A DNA stretch of 64,000 nt from Planctomycetota bacterium (GCA_020638855.1 JACKHT010000001.1:434001-498000); one strand, 5' to 3'. Shown: positions 24,837-33,796, counted from the stretch's first letter. The notes: generated by a model from the sequence alone, not told the origin. A program made the numbers and translations.

Positions 24837-25322
24837 GTGAAGATCCAACAAGGCCACTTCGTCCAACTCGAGTACACCCTGCGCAACAAGGATGGCGAGA
24901 CCATCGAAACCAGCGCGGAAGACGGACCCATGGAGTACGTGCACGGCATTGGCGAGCTCCCGGAAGCCGTCGAAGAAGCTCTCGAAGGCCAAGTCGTTGG
25001 CTTCGCGACGACGATCACGTTGCCGCCGGGTGAGGCCTATGGCCCCTACGACCCCGAGCAACTGATCTCGGTTCCGCGCGACGAATTTCCTGCCGACGCC
25101 GAAATCGTGAAAGGCGATTTGATCGAGTTGCACATCGAGCCCGAGGAAGGCGAAGAGGGATTCGACGAAGAAGCCGAACTCCAAACCCTTGAAGCCCGCG
25201 TCGTCGACATCACCCCCGATGCGATTTCGCTCGACACAAACCACCCGTTGGCTGGCCAAGAAGTCACCTTCGAAGTGCGCGTGCTGTCGATCGAAGAATC
25301 GGTCGAGGAAGAGATCGAATAG
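24837..25322 (+). CDS. SlyD-like FKBP peptidyl-prolyl isomerase
   Basis: A 161-residue protein starting at GTG 24837. The FKBP part (VQLEYTLRNKDGETIETS, YVHGIGELPEAVEEALEGQ) flanks an inserted IF chaperone flap beginning at PPGEAYGPYDPEQL. This is the SlyD architecture, giving prolyl isomerase and chaperone activity in the cytosol. The C-terminus is acidic (EESVEEEIE) and lacks the His-rich nickel-binding tail of E. coli SlyD. A GT39 gene follows after 28 bases. Confidence 0.85.
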   Translation: MKIQQGHFVQLEYTLRNKDGETIETSAEDGPMEYVHGIGELPEAVEEALEGQVVGFATTITLPPGEAYGPYDPEQLISVPRDEFPADAEIVKGDLIELHIEPEEGEEGFDEEAELQTLEARVVDITPDAISLDTNHPLAGQEVTFEVRVLSIEESVEEEIE

Positions 25323-25350
25323 CCCGTTTGGGCAGTGACCCCGGAACGCG

Positions 25351-26970
25351 ATGACCGATACCCCTGGCGGCCCCGTTCCCCGCGAGGGCTCCGACTCTCC
25401 TCCGGGCCAACGACGGGTGCTTTGGCACCTGCTCGGTCTGATTTGCCTGTGGGGTGCGGTGTACCTGCCTTACGCAGGCGCTCCGGAGTGGCACTACGAA
25501 GAAGCGCGCCGGGCGGTCCCGGCGCGCGAAATGATCGCCAGCGGTGATTGGGTCCAGCCCACGCTGTTTGGACACACCTACCTGAACAAGCCACCGCTCT
25601 ACATGTGGGCGGTGGCGGCTGCTTCCCAGATCGTTGGCGCAGTCAACCCTTGGAGTACCCGCTGGCCTTCGCTCTTGGGGACGCTGTTGGGAGCTTGGGT
25701 GGTGCTGGCCTTCGCCCGGCGCGCGCTGCATCCGCGGGCGGGGCTCTGGGCCGGTGCCTTCTACCTGCTCACTTGGCAAACGTTCGACACAGGGCGCTTG
25801 GGAGAGATCGAAGGTCTGTTCGGGCCCCTCGTGCTCGCTTCGGTGTGCGCGCTGTGGTGGGCTCCGGTTTCCTGGGGCGCGGCCTTGCTCGCCGCTTCCG
25901 CGCTCGGTGCTGCCTTGCTCGCCAAGGGACCTCCGGCGTTGCTCTACCTTGTGGCCGCCTACCTGGGTTTGGCCTGGGTGCGCGGCCGGAGCATTTGGAA
26001 AAGGCCCAGCACCTGGGCACCCTTGGTGCTCGGCTTGGTACCGGTGGCGATTTGGGCGGCGCTGCTGCTCCAGGAGGTCCCCATGGATCAAGTCCTTGGG
26101 CGCTGGGGTGGCGAGCTGCAACGGGCCGGGGACGGCGGGCTGCAAGCCTATGCATCCGATCGGCTGCGATTCGTGGCCGGGGTGGTGCTGGGGTTCTTCC
26201 CGGCTTCGTGGCTGGTGATCGGGGCGCTCGCGTCCCGGCGTAAGGAACCGCTGGGAGAAGCGCACCGCTACCTGTTGGCGAGCCTGGGCCTAGCCTTGTT
26301 GCTCTTCGCGCTGCCGGTTGGAACTCGCCCGCGCTACGCCTTTCCTGCGTTGGGGTTGGCGGCCCTGTGCGCTGGCCAAGTGGTGGCCGAGTTGCGCGAT
26401 CGCAACCAACGCTTCCGCTCGCTCGCGGCCTGGCGTCCGGTTGCGGTGATGTGCGGGGTCTTGGGCCTGGGTTTGCTCGTCGCTGTTTTGCTCACGCCCC
26501 AGGTCGACTTGCTGCAGGCCGGGCTGCCGCGGGGGATCGCTTGGGTCCCGCTGGCTGTCGCCGCCGCGAGCGGTGCCGTAGCCCTGCGCATGGGGCTTTC
26601 GCCCTTGCGCCGGGACTTTCTGCCGCTCGCCCTGCTCACGCTCGCGGCCGGACGCATCTTCCAAAGCGTGCACTTGACCCCGGCCCAAGCCTTGCTGCGT
26701 CCCCACCAAGAGCTAGCGCAGGCACTGCAAGAACGCCGTCAAGCAGGCGATACGGTCTGGACCCGGGCAGGCGGACAATTCAACGCCCAGGCGTACTTGG
26801 ACCCGGCCCCCAAGTGGCTGCCAGAGGACAAGGACCCCGCGCGACCCGGCGATTGGCTGATCCTGCTTCCCGAGCAGGCCGATGGCTGGCCCAAGGGAAC
26901 GCAGTGGGAAGAGATCCTGCAACCCGAAGCAGACATGAATCGTTGGCGCATCCTGCGCCGGATTCGCTGA
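25351..26970 (+). CDS. ArnT-like glycosyltransferase family 39 membrane protein
   Basis: A 539-residue polytopic protein with about 12 hydrophobic helices. The N-terminal periplasmic loop has the paired acids WHYEEARRAVPAREM and the NKPPLYMW motif seen in GT39/ArnT enzymes, which move sugars from polyprenyl-phosphate donors onto lipid A or proteins. The C-terminal soluble part (about 430-539) is less conserved. The donor and acceptor are unknown. It follows the SlyD-like gene closely and converges with the transporter gene 19 bases away. Confidence 0.78.
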   Translation: MTDTPGGPVPREGSDSPPGQRRVLWHLLGLICLWGAVYLPYAGAPEWHYEEARRAVPAREMIASGDWVQPTLFGHTYLNKPPLYMWAVAAASQIVGAVNPWSTRWPSLLGTLLGAWVVLAFARRALHPRAGLWAGAFYLLTWQTFDTGRLGEIEGLFGPLVLASVCALWWAPVSWGAALLAASALGAALLAKGPPALLYLVAAYLGLAWVRGRSIWKRPSTWAPLVLGLVPVAIWAALLLQEVPMDQVLGRWGGELQRAGDGGLQAYASDRLRFVAGVVLGFFPASWLVIGALASRRKEPLGEAHRYLLASLGLALLLFALPVGTRPRYAFPALGLAALCAGQVVAELRDRNQRFRSLAAWRPVAVMCGVLGLGLLVAVLLTPQVDLLQAGLPRGIAWVPLAVAAASGAVALRMGLSPLRRDFLPLALLTLAAGRIFQSVHLTPAQALLRPHQELAQALQERRQAGDTVWTRAGGQFNAQAYLDPAPKWLPEDKDPARPGDWLILLPEQADGWPKGTQWEEILQPEADMNRWRILRRIR

Positions 26971-26989
26971 ACGCTCGCCGGGCAAGCGA

Positions 26990-27760
26990 TCAACCGAGCG
27001 GCGCGCGCGAGCGGTCGCGCTCGGGGTGGAGCTTGAGGAAGCGCTCCATCATGTACAGGCCTAGGTACATGAAAGGCGTATCGATCAGCGCCAAGGCCAC
27101 CTTGCACAGGTACACCGCCAGGATGATCTGCACGATCGTGGCTCCGGGAATTCCCAAGCCAAAGTGCAGGAAGATGCCATTCACGATGATCGTGTCGACG
27201 AGCTGGCTGATGATGGTCGAGCCGTTGTTGCGCAGCCACATGTGACGACCGCCCGTGAACTTCCACCAAAAGTGATACAGCCGGACGTCAAAGAGCTGGG
27301 CCACCAGGTACGCCAGCATCGAAGCAAACAGCAGGATCGACGGGTTGCGGAAGGTGGCCTCAAAGGCCTGCTGCATCGAAGCACTGTCGGGCATGCCCAT
27401 GGCGGGCAGCACCCAAATGGGTGACGGGGGCAGGATCACCGCCATCTTGAGCAGGATCAGCATCAAGAAGCTCATTCCAAAGCCCATCCACACCATGAAA
27501 TCCGCCCGCCGCCGGCCCCAGATCTCCGAAACCAGGTCGGTCAGCAAGAAAGTGATCGGGTAGGTGATGATGCCCGAGGTCAGGGTCCAGGGTCCCCCAT
27601 CGAACAGCCAGCTGGGCCCTCCGTTCGGGAAGAGCACAAACAGCTTGGTGCCGATGATGTTGGTCAGTACCAGCACCACCACAAACAGGGCCGCGCACAG
27701 GGCGTAGGTCGCCTCGTTGCGGTGGAAGCCCAGGGAGACGAGTTCGTGATCTTCGGACAT
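26990..27760 (-). CDS. Queuosine precursor transporter (YhhQ family)
   Basis: A 256-residue inner-membrane protein with about six hydrophobic helices. Family signatures are ALFVVVLVLTNIIGTKLF, SGIITYPITFLLTDLVSEIWG, FASMLAYLVAQLFDVRLYHFW and STIISQLVDTIIVNGIF. YhhQ-type proteins import queuosine precursors such as preQ0/preQ1; other substrates are possible in this superfamily. ATG 27760 is chosen because the upstream extension (to 27826) is polar and unrelated. No other queuosine gene is in the window. Confidence 0.86.
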   Translation of the reverse strand: MSEDHELVSLGFHRNEATYALCAALFVVVLVLTNIIGTKLFVLFPNGGPSWLFDGGPWTLTSGIITYPITFLLTDLVSEIWGRRRADFMVWMGFGMSFLMLILLKMAVILPPSPIWVLPAMGMPDSASMQQAFEATFRNPSILLFASMLAYLVAQLFDVRLYHFWWKFTGGRHMWLRNNGSTIISQLVDTIIVNGIFLHFGLGIPGATIVQIILAVYLCKVALALIDTPFMYLGLYMMERFLKLHPERDRSRAPLG

Positions 27761-27813
27761 GGGCGGCCATGGTATCGGCGCCCCGGGCCGCTGGGCAGGG
27801 GTTTTCCCCTGGG

Positions 27814-27843
27814 TGGACTTTCCCACGGGCTGGGCAGTAAACT
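27814..27843 (+). promoter_or_regulatory. Possible promoter for the 27855 gene
   Basis: TGGACT (27814-27819), 18-bp spacer, TAAACT (27838-27843), 11 bases before the ATG at 27855. This would give a leader of only a few bases. Confidence 0.4.
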
Positions 27844-27854
27844 AGCACCCAAAC

Positions 27855-28322
27855 ATGAAGGTGATCGAACAACTGAAGTCCCTGAGCGAGCAACGCTTCC
27901 AGGAAATCTACGAGTCCTTGGCGCAGAACGGCTTAGGCCCCCTCGACGGCGAAGTGGCCAAGGACCTCAAGTTCCGGCCGCAGGCCATCAAGAAGCTGCC
28001 CTTTGCCCAGCGGGCCAAGCGCGCACGCATCTACATGGAGCGCACCCACAACGCCGAACTGTGCTACGAGCTGTTCGGTACCTACTTGATGAAAGGGCAC
28101 AAGGATCTCGTCACCGACTTCCTCGACGCCACCGGGGTCGAGCACAAGGAAGGCATGCTCGAGGACAACGACGCCCGGCCCGATGCGGCCAAGCTTTCGG
28201 CCGCGATTGCGGACCTGGACAAGAAGTACAAGCCCGAGGATGTGACCCTGTACCTTTCGATCTGCTCCGAGCAGTGGCCCGAGCTACCCGAAATCGAGTC
28301 GCTCTGGCGTATGCGCATGTAG
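27855..28322 (+). CDS. Conserved-looking protein of unknown function
   Basis: A 155-residue soluble protein, probably all-helical, with no signal peptide or membrane segment. Notable stretches are EQRFQEIYESLAQNG, LKFRPQAIKKLPFAQRAKRA, YELFGTYLMKGHKDLVTDFL and VTLYLSICSEQWPELPEI. Codon use and composition match the neighbours and the ORF has a plausible promoter, so it is a real gene. I do not recognise the family. The AlkD-like gene follows after 29 bases; the two may be co-transcribed. Confidence 0.72.
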   Translation: MKVIEQLKSLSEQRFQEIYESLAQNGLGPLDGEVAKDLKFRPQAIKKLPFAQRAKRARIYMERTHNAELCYELFGTYLMKGHKDLVTDFLDATGVEHKEGMLEDNDARPDAAKLSAAIADLDKKYKPEDVTLYLSICSEQWPELPEIESLWRMRM

Positions 28323-28351
28323 CCCAACGCGTCGGGCGTGGCGGGAATCCC

Positions 28352-29056
28352 ATGAGCTACCAAAAAGCAAAACGAGCGCTGCACGCCCTTGCCGATCCCG
28401 AACACGCCGCGCACCACCAGCGCTTCTTCCGAACCGGACCCGGGGAGTACGGCGAAGGCGATGTGTTCCTCGGGCTGCGGGTGCCCCAGGTTCGCCAGAT
28501 CGCCAAAGAGCACCGCGAGTTGGGATTGGATGCGATCGGACGGTTGTTGCGATCGGCGATCCACGAGGAACGGTTGCTGGCGCTGGTGATCCTGGTGGAC
28601 CAGTACCAGCGCGCCCCCGAAGACCGGCGCACGACCTTGGTCGACTTCTACCTGGAGCACCTCGATTCGGTCGACAACTGGGACTTGGTCGACCTCTCTG
28701 CGCCCAAGATCCTCGGCAAGCACCTACTCACCCGGAACCGCAAACTGCTGGACCGGCTCTCGCGGTCGAAGAATCTCTGGGAACGGCGGATTGCTATGTT
28801 GGCGACCTTAACCTTCATCCAAGCGGGCGAATGGAAGGATACGCTGCGGCTTGCCGAACGCTACCTGGACGATTGCGAAGACCTGATCCACAAGGCCAGC
28901 GGTTGGATGCTGCGCGAAGTGGGCAAGGCGGACGAGGGCGTGCTGCTGGCCTTCCTCGACCAGCACTACCCGAACATGCCCCGCACGATGCTGCGCTACG
29001 CGCTCGAAAAGGTTCCCGAGCGTATCCGCCAGCAGTACCTCAAGGGCCGCCGCTGA
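28352..29056 (+). CDS. DNA alkylation repair protein (AlkD-like)
   Basis: A 234-residue all-helical HEAT-like repeat protein of the DNA alkylation repair family. AlkD enzymes excise N3- and N7-alkylpurines without flipping the base. Family features are GVRVPQVRQIAKE-type helix (here GLRVPQVRQIAKEH), LERRLLALVIL-like repeat, VDNWDLVDLSAPKILGKHLL with the conserved WDLVD, and WERRIAMLATLTFI. The frame is open from 27722, but that part lies antisense or out of frame over other genes; ATG 28352 is the sensible start. Confidence 0.86.
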   Translation: MSYQKAKRALHALADPEHAAHHQRFFRTGPGEYGEGDVFLGLRVPQVRQIAKEHRELGLDAIGRLLRSAIHEERLLALVILVDQYQRAPEDRRTTLVDFYLEHLDSVDNWDLVDLSAPKILGKHLLTRNRKLLDRLSRSKNLWERRIAMLATLTFIQAGEWKDTLRLAERYLDDCEDLIHKASGWMLREVGKADEGVLLAFLDQHYPNMPRTMLRYALEKVPERIRQQYLKGRR

Positions 29057-29078
29057 GCGCGGGTTGCCGAGCGGGCGA

Positions 29079-29651
29079 CTACTCCTTGGCGCGCTCGATG
29101 AAGTGCCCGTCGCGGGTATCCACGCGGAACTTCTCACCGGCGGCCAAGTAGGGCGGGACCTGCACAATCAAACCCGTTTCGGTCTTGGCCGGCTTGAGCT
29201 GAGCTTGGGCGGTGGCGCCTTTGATCGTCGGATCGCATTCCACGGCGGTCATGGTGACCGTCATGGGCAACTCGATGCTGGCCACCACGCCGTCGATCAG
29301 CATGGCTTGGACGCCCTGGATACCATCGACCAAGTACAGCTCCGAACCCGCCAGGTCGGCGGCGCTGAAGGCGAATTGCTCAAAGGTTTCGTCGTCCATG
29401 AAGTGCCAGCCCGCGCCGTCGCTGTAAAGGTAGCTGGCGTCGTGACGCTCCACGTCGACCTCGTCAAACTTCTCCCCCGAGCGGATCGACTCGTTGAGCA
29501 ACTGCCCGGTCTTCAAGTGCCGTAGTTTGGTCTTGAAGATGGTGTTGCCGCCGCGCGCGGTGGGTGAACTTACGGTGTAGTCCACAATGATGACGGGCTC
29601 GCCTCGGTATACGAGGCAGACCCCTTTCTTGAACCCGGATGTGTCGATCAT
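29079..29651 (-). CDS. efpL: Elongation factor P-like protein, EfpL/YeiP type
   Basis: A 190-residue three-domain EF-P-fold protein that would bind stalled ribosomes and help translate proline-rich stretches. The tip loop reads SSPTARGGNTIFKTKLR, which matches the SPTARG loop of the YeiP/EfpL branch rather than the PGKG loop of lysine-modified EF-P. The ending STGLVIQVPEYL-like segment (here ETGLIVQVPPYLAAGEKFRV) is also typical. ATG 29651 is used because the upstream open frame runs into mutM. It is the last gene of a Rieske-mutM-efpL unit. Confidence 0.82.
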   Translation of the reverse strand: MIDTSGFKKGVCLVYRGEPVIIVDYTVSSPTARGGNTIFKTKLRHLKTGQLLNESIRSGEKFDEVDVERHDASYLYSDGAGWHFMDDETFEQFAFSAADLAGSELYLVDGIQGVQAMLIDGVVASIELPMTVTMTAVECDPTIKGATAQAQLKPAKTETGLIVQVPPYLAAGEKFRVDTRDGHFIERAKE

Positions 29652-29671
29652 AGCGGGGCGAAGTGTAGCGT

Positions 29672-30520
29672 CTAAGTCCGCTGAGCTCGCCTGGAAAGGA
29701 CCTGACAACGGGGGCAAAAATGGGTTCCCCGCTGTCCCAAGACGATCCTCCGAATGGGTGTCTGGCAGCGGCTACAGGGTTGGCCCGCCCGACCGTAGAC
29801 CTGGAACAGGTGCTGGTAGGCGCCGGGCTTGCCCTCAGGCGTGCGGTAGAAGCTGTCGAAGCTCGATCCCTCGCGCTCGATGGCCGCGGCCAGGACCCGT
29901 TGGATCTCCCCGAACAGCGCTTGGGCCTTGGGAAGCGACACCCGGTCCGAGGGCTGGGCCGGGTGGATGCGGGCTGCAAACAGGCTCTCATCCACATAGA
30001 TGTTCCCGAGCCCGGCCAGGAACGACTGGTCGAGCAGCAGCGGCTTGATCGCCCGTTTGCGGGCGCGCAAGGCCCGGGCGAAGTCCCTGGGGGACCAAGG
30101 CCCATCGAGTGGTTCGGGGCCCAGGTGCGCCAGGGCTTCGGCCGCATCGGGGTGGTAGGTGAAACGCCCGAACTTGCGCACGTCGAGGAAGTAAAGGCGC
30201 CCCCGGTCTAGGTCCAACGTGACCTTCGCGTACTCGGGCACCGGCTCGCGGGCACCCGCCACGACCAAACGGCCGGTCATGCGCAGGTGCACCAACACGA
30301 CCCCCTGGGGCCGACCTCGACGCTCGAGTTCGATCACCACGTACTTGGCCCGTCGCCCCACGCGGGCGATGCGGCAGCCCACCAGGGCAGCCTCCATCTC
30401 GGCCACCGAACGACCCCCCAGACTGCGCACCCAGTTCACTTCGAGCCCGCGAACCGTTCGTCCCACGAGCCCTGGCCGGATCAGGCGGGCGGTGGTCTCC
30501 ACCTCGGGCAATTCGGGCAT
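29672..30520 (-). CDS. mutM: Formamidopyrimidine-DNA glycosylase
   Basis: A 282-residue bifunctional DNA glycosylase/AP lyase removing 8-oxoguanine and other oxidised purines. The N-terminal proline nucleophile is in MPELPEVETTAR. The lysine loop lies near YAKVTLDLDRGRLYFLDVRKFGRF. The helix-two-turn-helix is GLGNIYVDESLFAARIHP, and the C-terminal zinc finger has CSRC and CPRC pairs. All catalytic and zinc residues are present. It lies 3 bases after the Rieske gene, suggesting an oxidative-stress-linked unit. Confidence 0.95.
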   Translation of the reverse strand: MPELPEVETTARLIRPGLVGRTVRGLEVNWVRSLGGRSVAEMEAALVGCRIARVGRRAKYVVIELERRGRPQGVVLVHLRMTGRLVVAGAREPVPEYAKVTLDLDRGRLYFLDVRKFGRFTYHPDAAEALAHLGPEPLDGPWSPRDFARALRARKRAIKPLLLDQSFLAGLGNIYVDESLFAARIHPAQPSDRVSLPKAQALFGEIQRVLAAAIEREGSSFDSFYRTPEGKPGAYQHLFQVYGRAGQPCSRCQTPIRRIVLGQRGTHFCPRCQVLSRRAQRT

Positions 30521-30523
30521 GGT

Positions 30524-30880
30524 TTAGATCGTGATTTGGAACTCGCCGTCGCGTTCTTCGATCCGGAAGCAGCGCGCCGAGCGGCAGGCCCCGCGCTCCA
30601 CCCGGCCGTTGCGCGGGTCGAACTGGAAATTGTGCAAAGGACAGACCGCGAACTTGCCCTGCACCAACGGACCGGGGATCAAATGCCCCCCCTCCCCGTG
30701 CGGACAATCGGTGTCCATGGCGTGCACGCTGCCGTCCTCCAGACGGCAGATCAGAATTTGGGTCCCCCCCTCAAGCGGATCCCCCAACTGCACCGTGCGA
30801 GCCTGGCCTGGGGCCAGGTCGCGTGCCCCGGGAATGCGGATCGTGGTCTTTTGGAACAGGCGCAAGATGCGTCGCAGCAT
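30524..30880 (-). CDS. Rieske [2Fe-2S] ferredoxin-like protein
   Basis: A 118-residue soluble Rieske protein. The cluster ligands are Cys and His in DTDCPHGEGGHL and in AVCPLHNFQFDPRNG. It resembles the small NirD/ferredoxin-type electron carriers of oxygenase systems, but no oxygenase or reductase is adjacent, so its partner is unknown. ATG 30880 gives the compact domain; the longer frame upstream overlaps the divergent phosphodiesterase gene. Only 16 bases separate the two divergent start codons. Confidence 0.85.
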   Translation of the reverse strand: MLRRILRLFQKTTIRIPGARDLAPGQARTVQLGDPLEGGTQILICRLEDGSVHAMDTDCPHGEGGHLIPGPLVQGKFAVCPLHNFQFDPRNGRVERGACRSARCFRIEERDGEFQITI

Positions 30881-30896
30881 AGGCGGGCATGATAGC

Positions 30897-32294
30897 ATGC
30901 GCCCCATGACCGCTGTGCTTTGGCTCAACCTTGTCGGCCTATCCGCCGAGCAAATCGGAGAACACACACCGCACTTGGCCGAATGGGCCCGCCAAGGGTC
31001 GATGGCGCCCATGGGAGGCATCTTGCCGGGAGTGACCTGCAGCGCACAGGCCACGCTTTTGACCGGCACCCTTCCCCGCGATCACGGGGCCGTGGCCAAC
31101 GGCTGGCTCGACCGACGTAGCATGGAGGTAGGGCTTTGGCGCCAGTCCAACCACTGGGTTCAGGGCGAAAAGATCTACGAGACCGCCCGCCGCCGGGATC
31201 CGGCATTCCGCTGCGCCAAGCTGTTCTGGTGGTGGAACATGGGCGCCGCCGTCGATTGGTCGATCACCCCGCGCCCGTACTATCCCGCGGACGGCCGCAA
31301 GATTCCTGCGGTCTACTCGTGGCCGCCCGCCTACGGCCAAGACTTGGAGCAAGCGATCGGACCGTTCCCCTTCTTTGACTTTTGGGGCCCCAAGGCAGGT
31401 CTGCCCTCGAGCCGCTGGATCGCCGAGGCCGCGCGGCGCACCTTGATCGAGAAGCGTCCGGCGTTGACCATGGCCTACCTCCCTCACCTCGACTACGACC
31501 ACCAACGCTTTGGACCGCGCGCACCGCGTTCGATCGCTGCCTTGACCGAGCTCGACGGGTTGGTGGGCCTGCTGCTCCAGGCAGCGCGCGATCAAAACGT
31601 CGAAGTCCTAGGCGTCTCCGAGTACGCCATCGAGCAGGTCGACCGCCCCATCGCAATCAACCTCGCGCTGCGCCAAGCGGGACTGCTGCACGCGCGCCCC
31701 ACCCCCACCGGAGATGTGCTCGACCCCTTTGGGAGCCGGGCCTTCGCCTTGGCCGACCACCAAATCGCGCACGTGTATTGCCAGGACGAAGCTGCACTGC
31801 GCTCGGCGCGGAGCGTGCTCGAGGCTTTGCCGGGTATCGAGCACGTGCTCGATCGTTCCGCGCAAGCGGGGTATGGCATCGACCACGCGAATTCGGGTGA
31901 ATTGGTGGCGATCGCCGAAGCGGGCGCCTGGTTCACCTACTACTACTGGGACGACCCCGACGCAGAACCCGACTTCGCACGCACCGTCGACATCCATCGC
32001 AAGCCGGGCTACGACCCATGCGAGATGTTGCTCGACCCCGCGATTCGCTTCCCCAAGCTCAAGGTTGCCGGCAAGCTGCTGCAAAAGAAACTCGGCCAGC
32101 GCTACCGCATGGACGTGATCCCGCTGCGACCCGAACTGATCCGCGGCAGCCACGGTCGTTTGCCCGCCAAACCCGAAGCGGGGCCCGTGTTTCTATCCAC
32201 GCTCCCGTTCGGCCCGGGCAACCCGGCCCCCGAAGGGGAGTCGATTGCGATGACCTCGGTCAAGGACCGGGTGCTCGCCGCCTTGGCGCGCTAG
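30897..32294 (+). CDS. Nucleotide pyrophosphatase/phosphodiesterase-family protein
   Basis: A protein of about 465 residues of the alkaline-phosphatase superfamily (type I phosphodiesterase/nucleotide pyrophosphatase). The nucleophile threonine is in GGILPGVTCSAQATLLTG, and metal-binding residues are in AYLPHLDYDHQRFGP and RAFALADHQIAHVY. No signal peptide is evident, so it may act in the cytosol. The ATG at 30906 (MTAVLWLN) is an equally good start. It is divergent from the Rieske gene; the only room for its promoter is inside that gene's 5' end. Confidence 0.8.
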   Translation: MRPMTAVLWLNLVGLSAEQIGEHTPHLAEWARQGSMAPMGGILPGVTCSAQATLLTGTLPRDHGAVANGWLDRRSMEVGLWRQSNHWVQGEKIYETARRRDPAFRCAKLFWWWNMGAAVDWSITPRPYYPADGRKIPAVYSWPPAYGQDLEQAIGPFPFFDFWGPKAGLPSSRWIAEAARRTLIEKRPALTMAYLPHLDYDHQRFGPRAPRSIAALTELDGLVGLLLQAARDQNVEVLGVSEYAIEQVDRPIAINLALRQAGLLHARPTPTGDVLDPFGSRAFALADHQIAHVYCQDEAALRSARSVLEALPGIEHVLDRSAQAGYGIDHANSGELVAIAEAGAWFTYYYWDDPDAEPDFARTVDIHRKPGYDPCEMLLDPAIRFPKLKVAGKLLQKKLGQRYRMDVIPLRPELIRGSHGRLPAKPEAGPVFLSTLPFGPGNPAPEGESIAMTSVKDRVLAALAR

Positions 32295-32307
32295 CCCGCG
32301 CAACACC

Positions 32308-33102
32308 TCAACCTACCGGTGCTGGCGCCGCACGGTCGAGGGCCGCGTGGATCGAGTCCCACAACCCCAACCGCGCTTGCAAGCTCGCGCGGGCCGCCAA
32401 ACGGGCGCGTTCCCAGGCGGCTTCGTCCGAACAAACGGCACCCATCAGGTGGCGTGCCATGGGGCCGTGTTCCCCGCCATCGACTTCGATGTGCCGTTCC
32501 AAGTAGTATCGCAGGGTGGCGAAGCGGCCGCCGGTTTGCTGGTCGAGGCTTTCCACCACGCGATGGAAGACCTCGGGCAACAGGTCCTCGCGTCCAAACG
32601 TGAACGATGCAGCGATGGTCACAAGGTCGCCGCTCTCGATGGCCTCAAAGGTCGTCGTCACAAAGCGCGCCGCCCAGGGCGCCACCTCGGCATCCCGCAA
32701 GGCGCCCCGCACGTCCGAGCCATCGCCCAGAATCTCCAAGAAGCGTTCGATGCTATGGGTGCTGGCTCCGGCCTCGCCCATGGCGCGCAGGTAGAGCGCG
32801 AAGTGGCTGGCATAGCCGCCCACCCCATCGGCATCGGACTCCTCCGCCAACACGATTTCGTTGACGAAGCGGGTCAAGGTGGGGTCGGCACGCGGTCGCC
32901 AGGGCAACCGTACGCACGAAAGTTCGGCCTGCAACGCCTTGGCCAGCGACATGAAATCCCACACCGCAAACAAGTGCTGCTCCATGAACGCCAACAAGTG
33001 ACGCGGCTCGCGCAGGTCTTGGTAGAGCGGGTGTCCCAAGAGCGCTTGGCGCAGGTCCTGGACGTCGGCTTCGATGCAAGCGAAGGAATCGGGGATCGGC
33101 AT
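32308..33102 (-). CDS. DUF3050 haem-oxygenase-like protein
   Basis: A 264-residue all-helical protein matching DUF3050 of the haem-oxygenase-like superfamily. Features are HPLYQDLREPRHLLAFMEQHLFAVWDFMSLAKALQ near the N-terminus, ESDADGVGGYASHFALYLRAM, and the C-terminal RYYLERHIEVDGGEHGP. The conserved His/Glu/Asp residues could bind a di-iron centre as in related oxidases, which is an inference. The biological role is unknown. Confidence 0.75.
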   Translation of the reverse strand: MPIPDSFACIEADVQDLRQALLGHPLYQDLREPRHLLAFMEQHLFAVWDFMSLAKALQAELSCVRLPWRPRADPTLTRFVNEIVLAEESDADGVGGYASHFALYLRAMGEAGASTHSIERFLEILGDGSDVRGALRDAEVAPWAARFVTTTFEAIESGDLVTIAASFTFGREDLLPEVFHRVVESLDQQTGGRFATLRYYLERHIEVDGGEHGPMARHLMGAVCSDEAAWERARLAARASLQARLGLWDSIHAALDRAAPAPVG

Positions 33103-33177
33103 GACCGAGATGTAGGCGCTGGGGGCGGCCGGGACAAGCCTAATGCCCCGCGCTTTGCCCGAATTGGGTGAGTTCGC

Positions 33178-33660
33178 CTATTCCTCGAAACCCATTTCGG
33201 CGAGCCAAGCCGCTTGGGCCTTGCCCCCCGGGTCGCGCGAAATGCCTTCCACCACGATCGCCGCCAACTGGCCCTCGTCGTCGAGCGCCAGCCACACCAA
33301 ATTGGGACCCAACCGTGCCCACTCCTTGGCTTCGATCCCATCGAACGCCAAGCACAGCATCCCGCCCGTGGGGCTGTAAGCCACCTTGGCCGATCCGCCC
33401 TCGACCACCTCGACTTCGGCCTGGGTCGCGACGGGACAGTCCTCGGGTCGCTCGGGCATCCCCAACGGTTGGTCGGCCGGGTTGATGTTGAGCGACAAGT
33501 GATGGAACAAGCCATCCTCGTCCACCCCCAAGGAGAGCGCCCCATCGAACGCTGCGGCGCGCCCGCCCTCGGCCAAGAAACTGGAAACCAAATCCAGCGT
33601 CGAGGTCTTGGGGTCGAAGTACGCCTTCAAGATATGGTCGCTATCCCAAAGCACGAGCAT
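33178..33660 (-). CDS. Protein of unknown function
   Basis: A 160-residue acidic soluble protein with no signal peptide. It looks beta-rich, with alternating strands (LVLWDSDHILKAYFD, GLFHHLSLNINP, EVEVVEGGSAKVAYS, LVWLALDDEGQLAAIVVEGI). I recognise no family. Composition and codon use match neighbouring genes, and no long competing frame exists on the other strand. It stands alone between DUF3050 and the RimK operon on the same strand. Confidence 0.6.
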   Translation of the reverse strand: MLVLWDSDHILKAYFDPKTSTLDLVSSFLAEGGRAAAFDGALSLGVDEDGLFHHLSLNINPADQPLGMPERPEDCPVATQAEVEVVEGGSAKVAYSPTGGMLCLAFDGIEAKEWARLGPNLVWLALDDEGQLAAIVVEGISRDPGGKAQAAWLAEMGFEE

Positions 33661-33796
33661 GGGCTGAGGGTAGCTTGGCCCGGGTGGAACCCGCTAGGCC
33701 GAGGCCCCGAAAGCCGGGGAGTTTCCGCAGCCGAAACGCCGGAAAGCGCCTCCCCGACCCCACGATTGGGATCGAAGGAGGTTCGCGGGCACCGGC

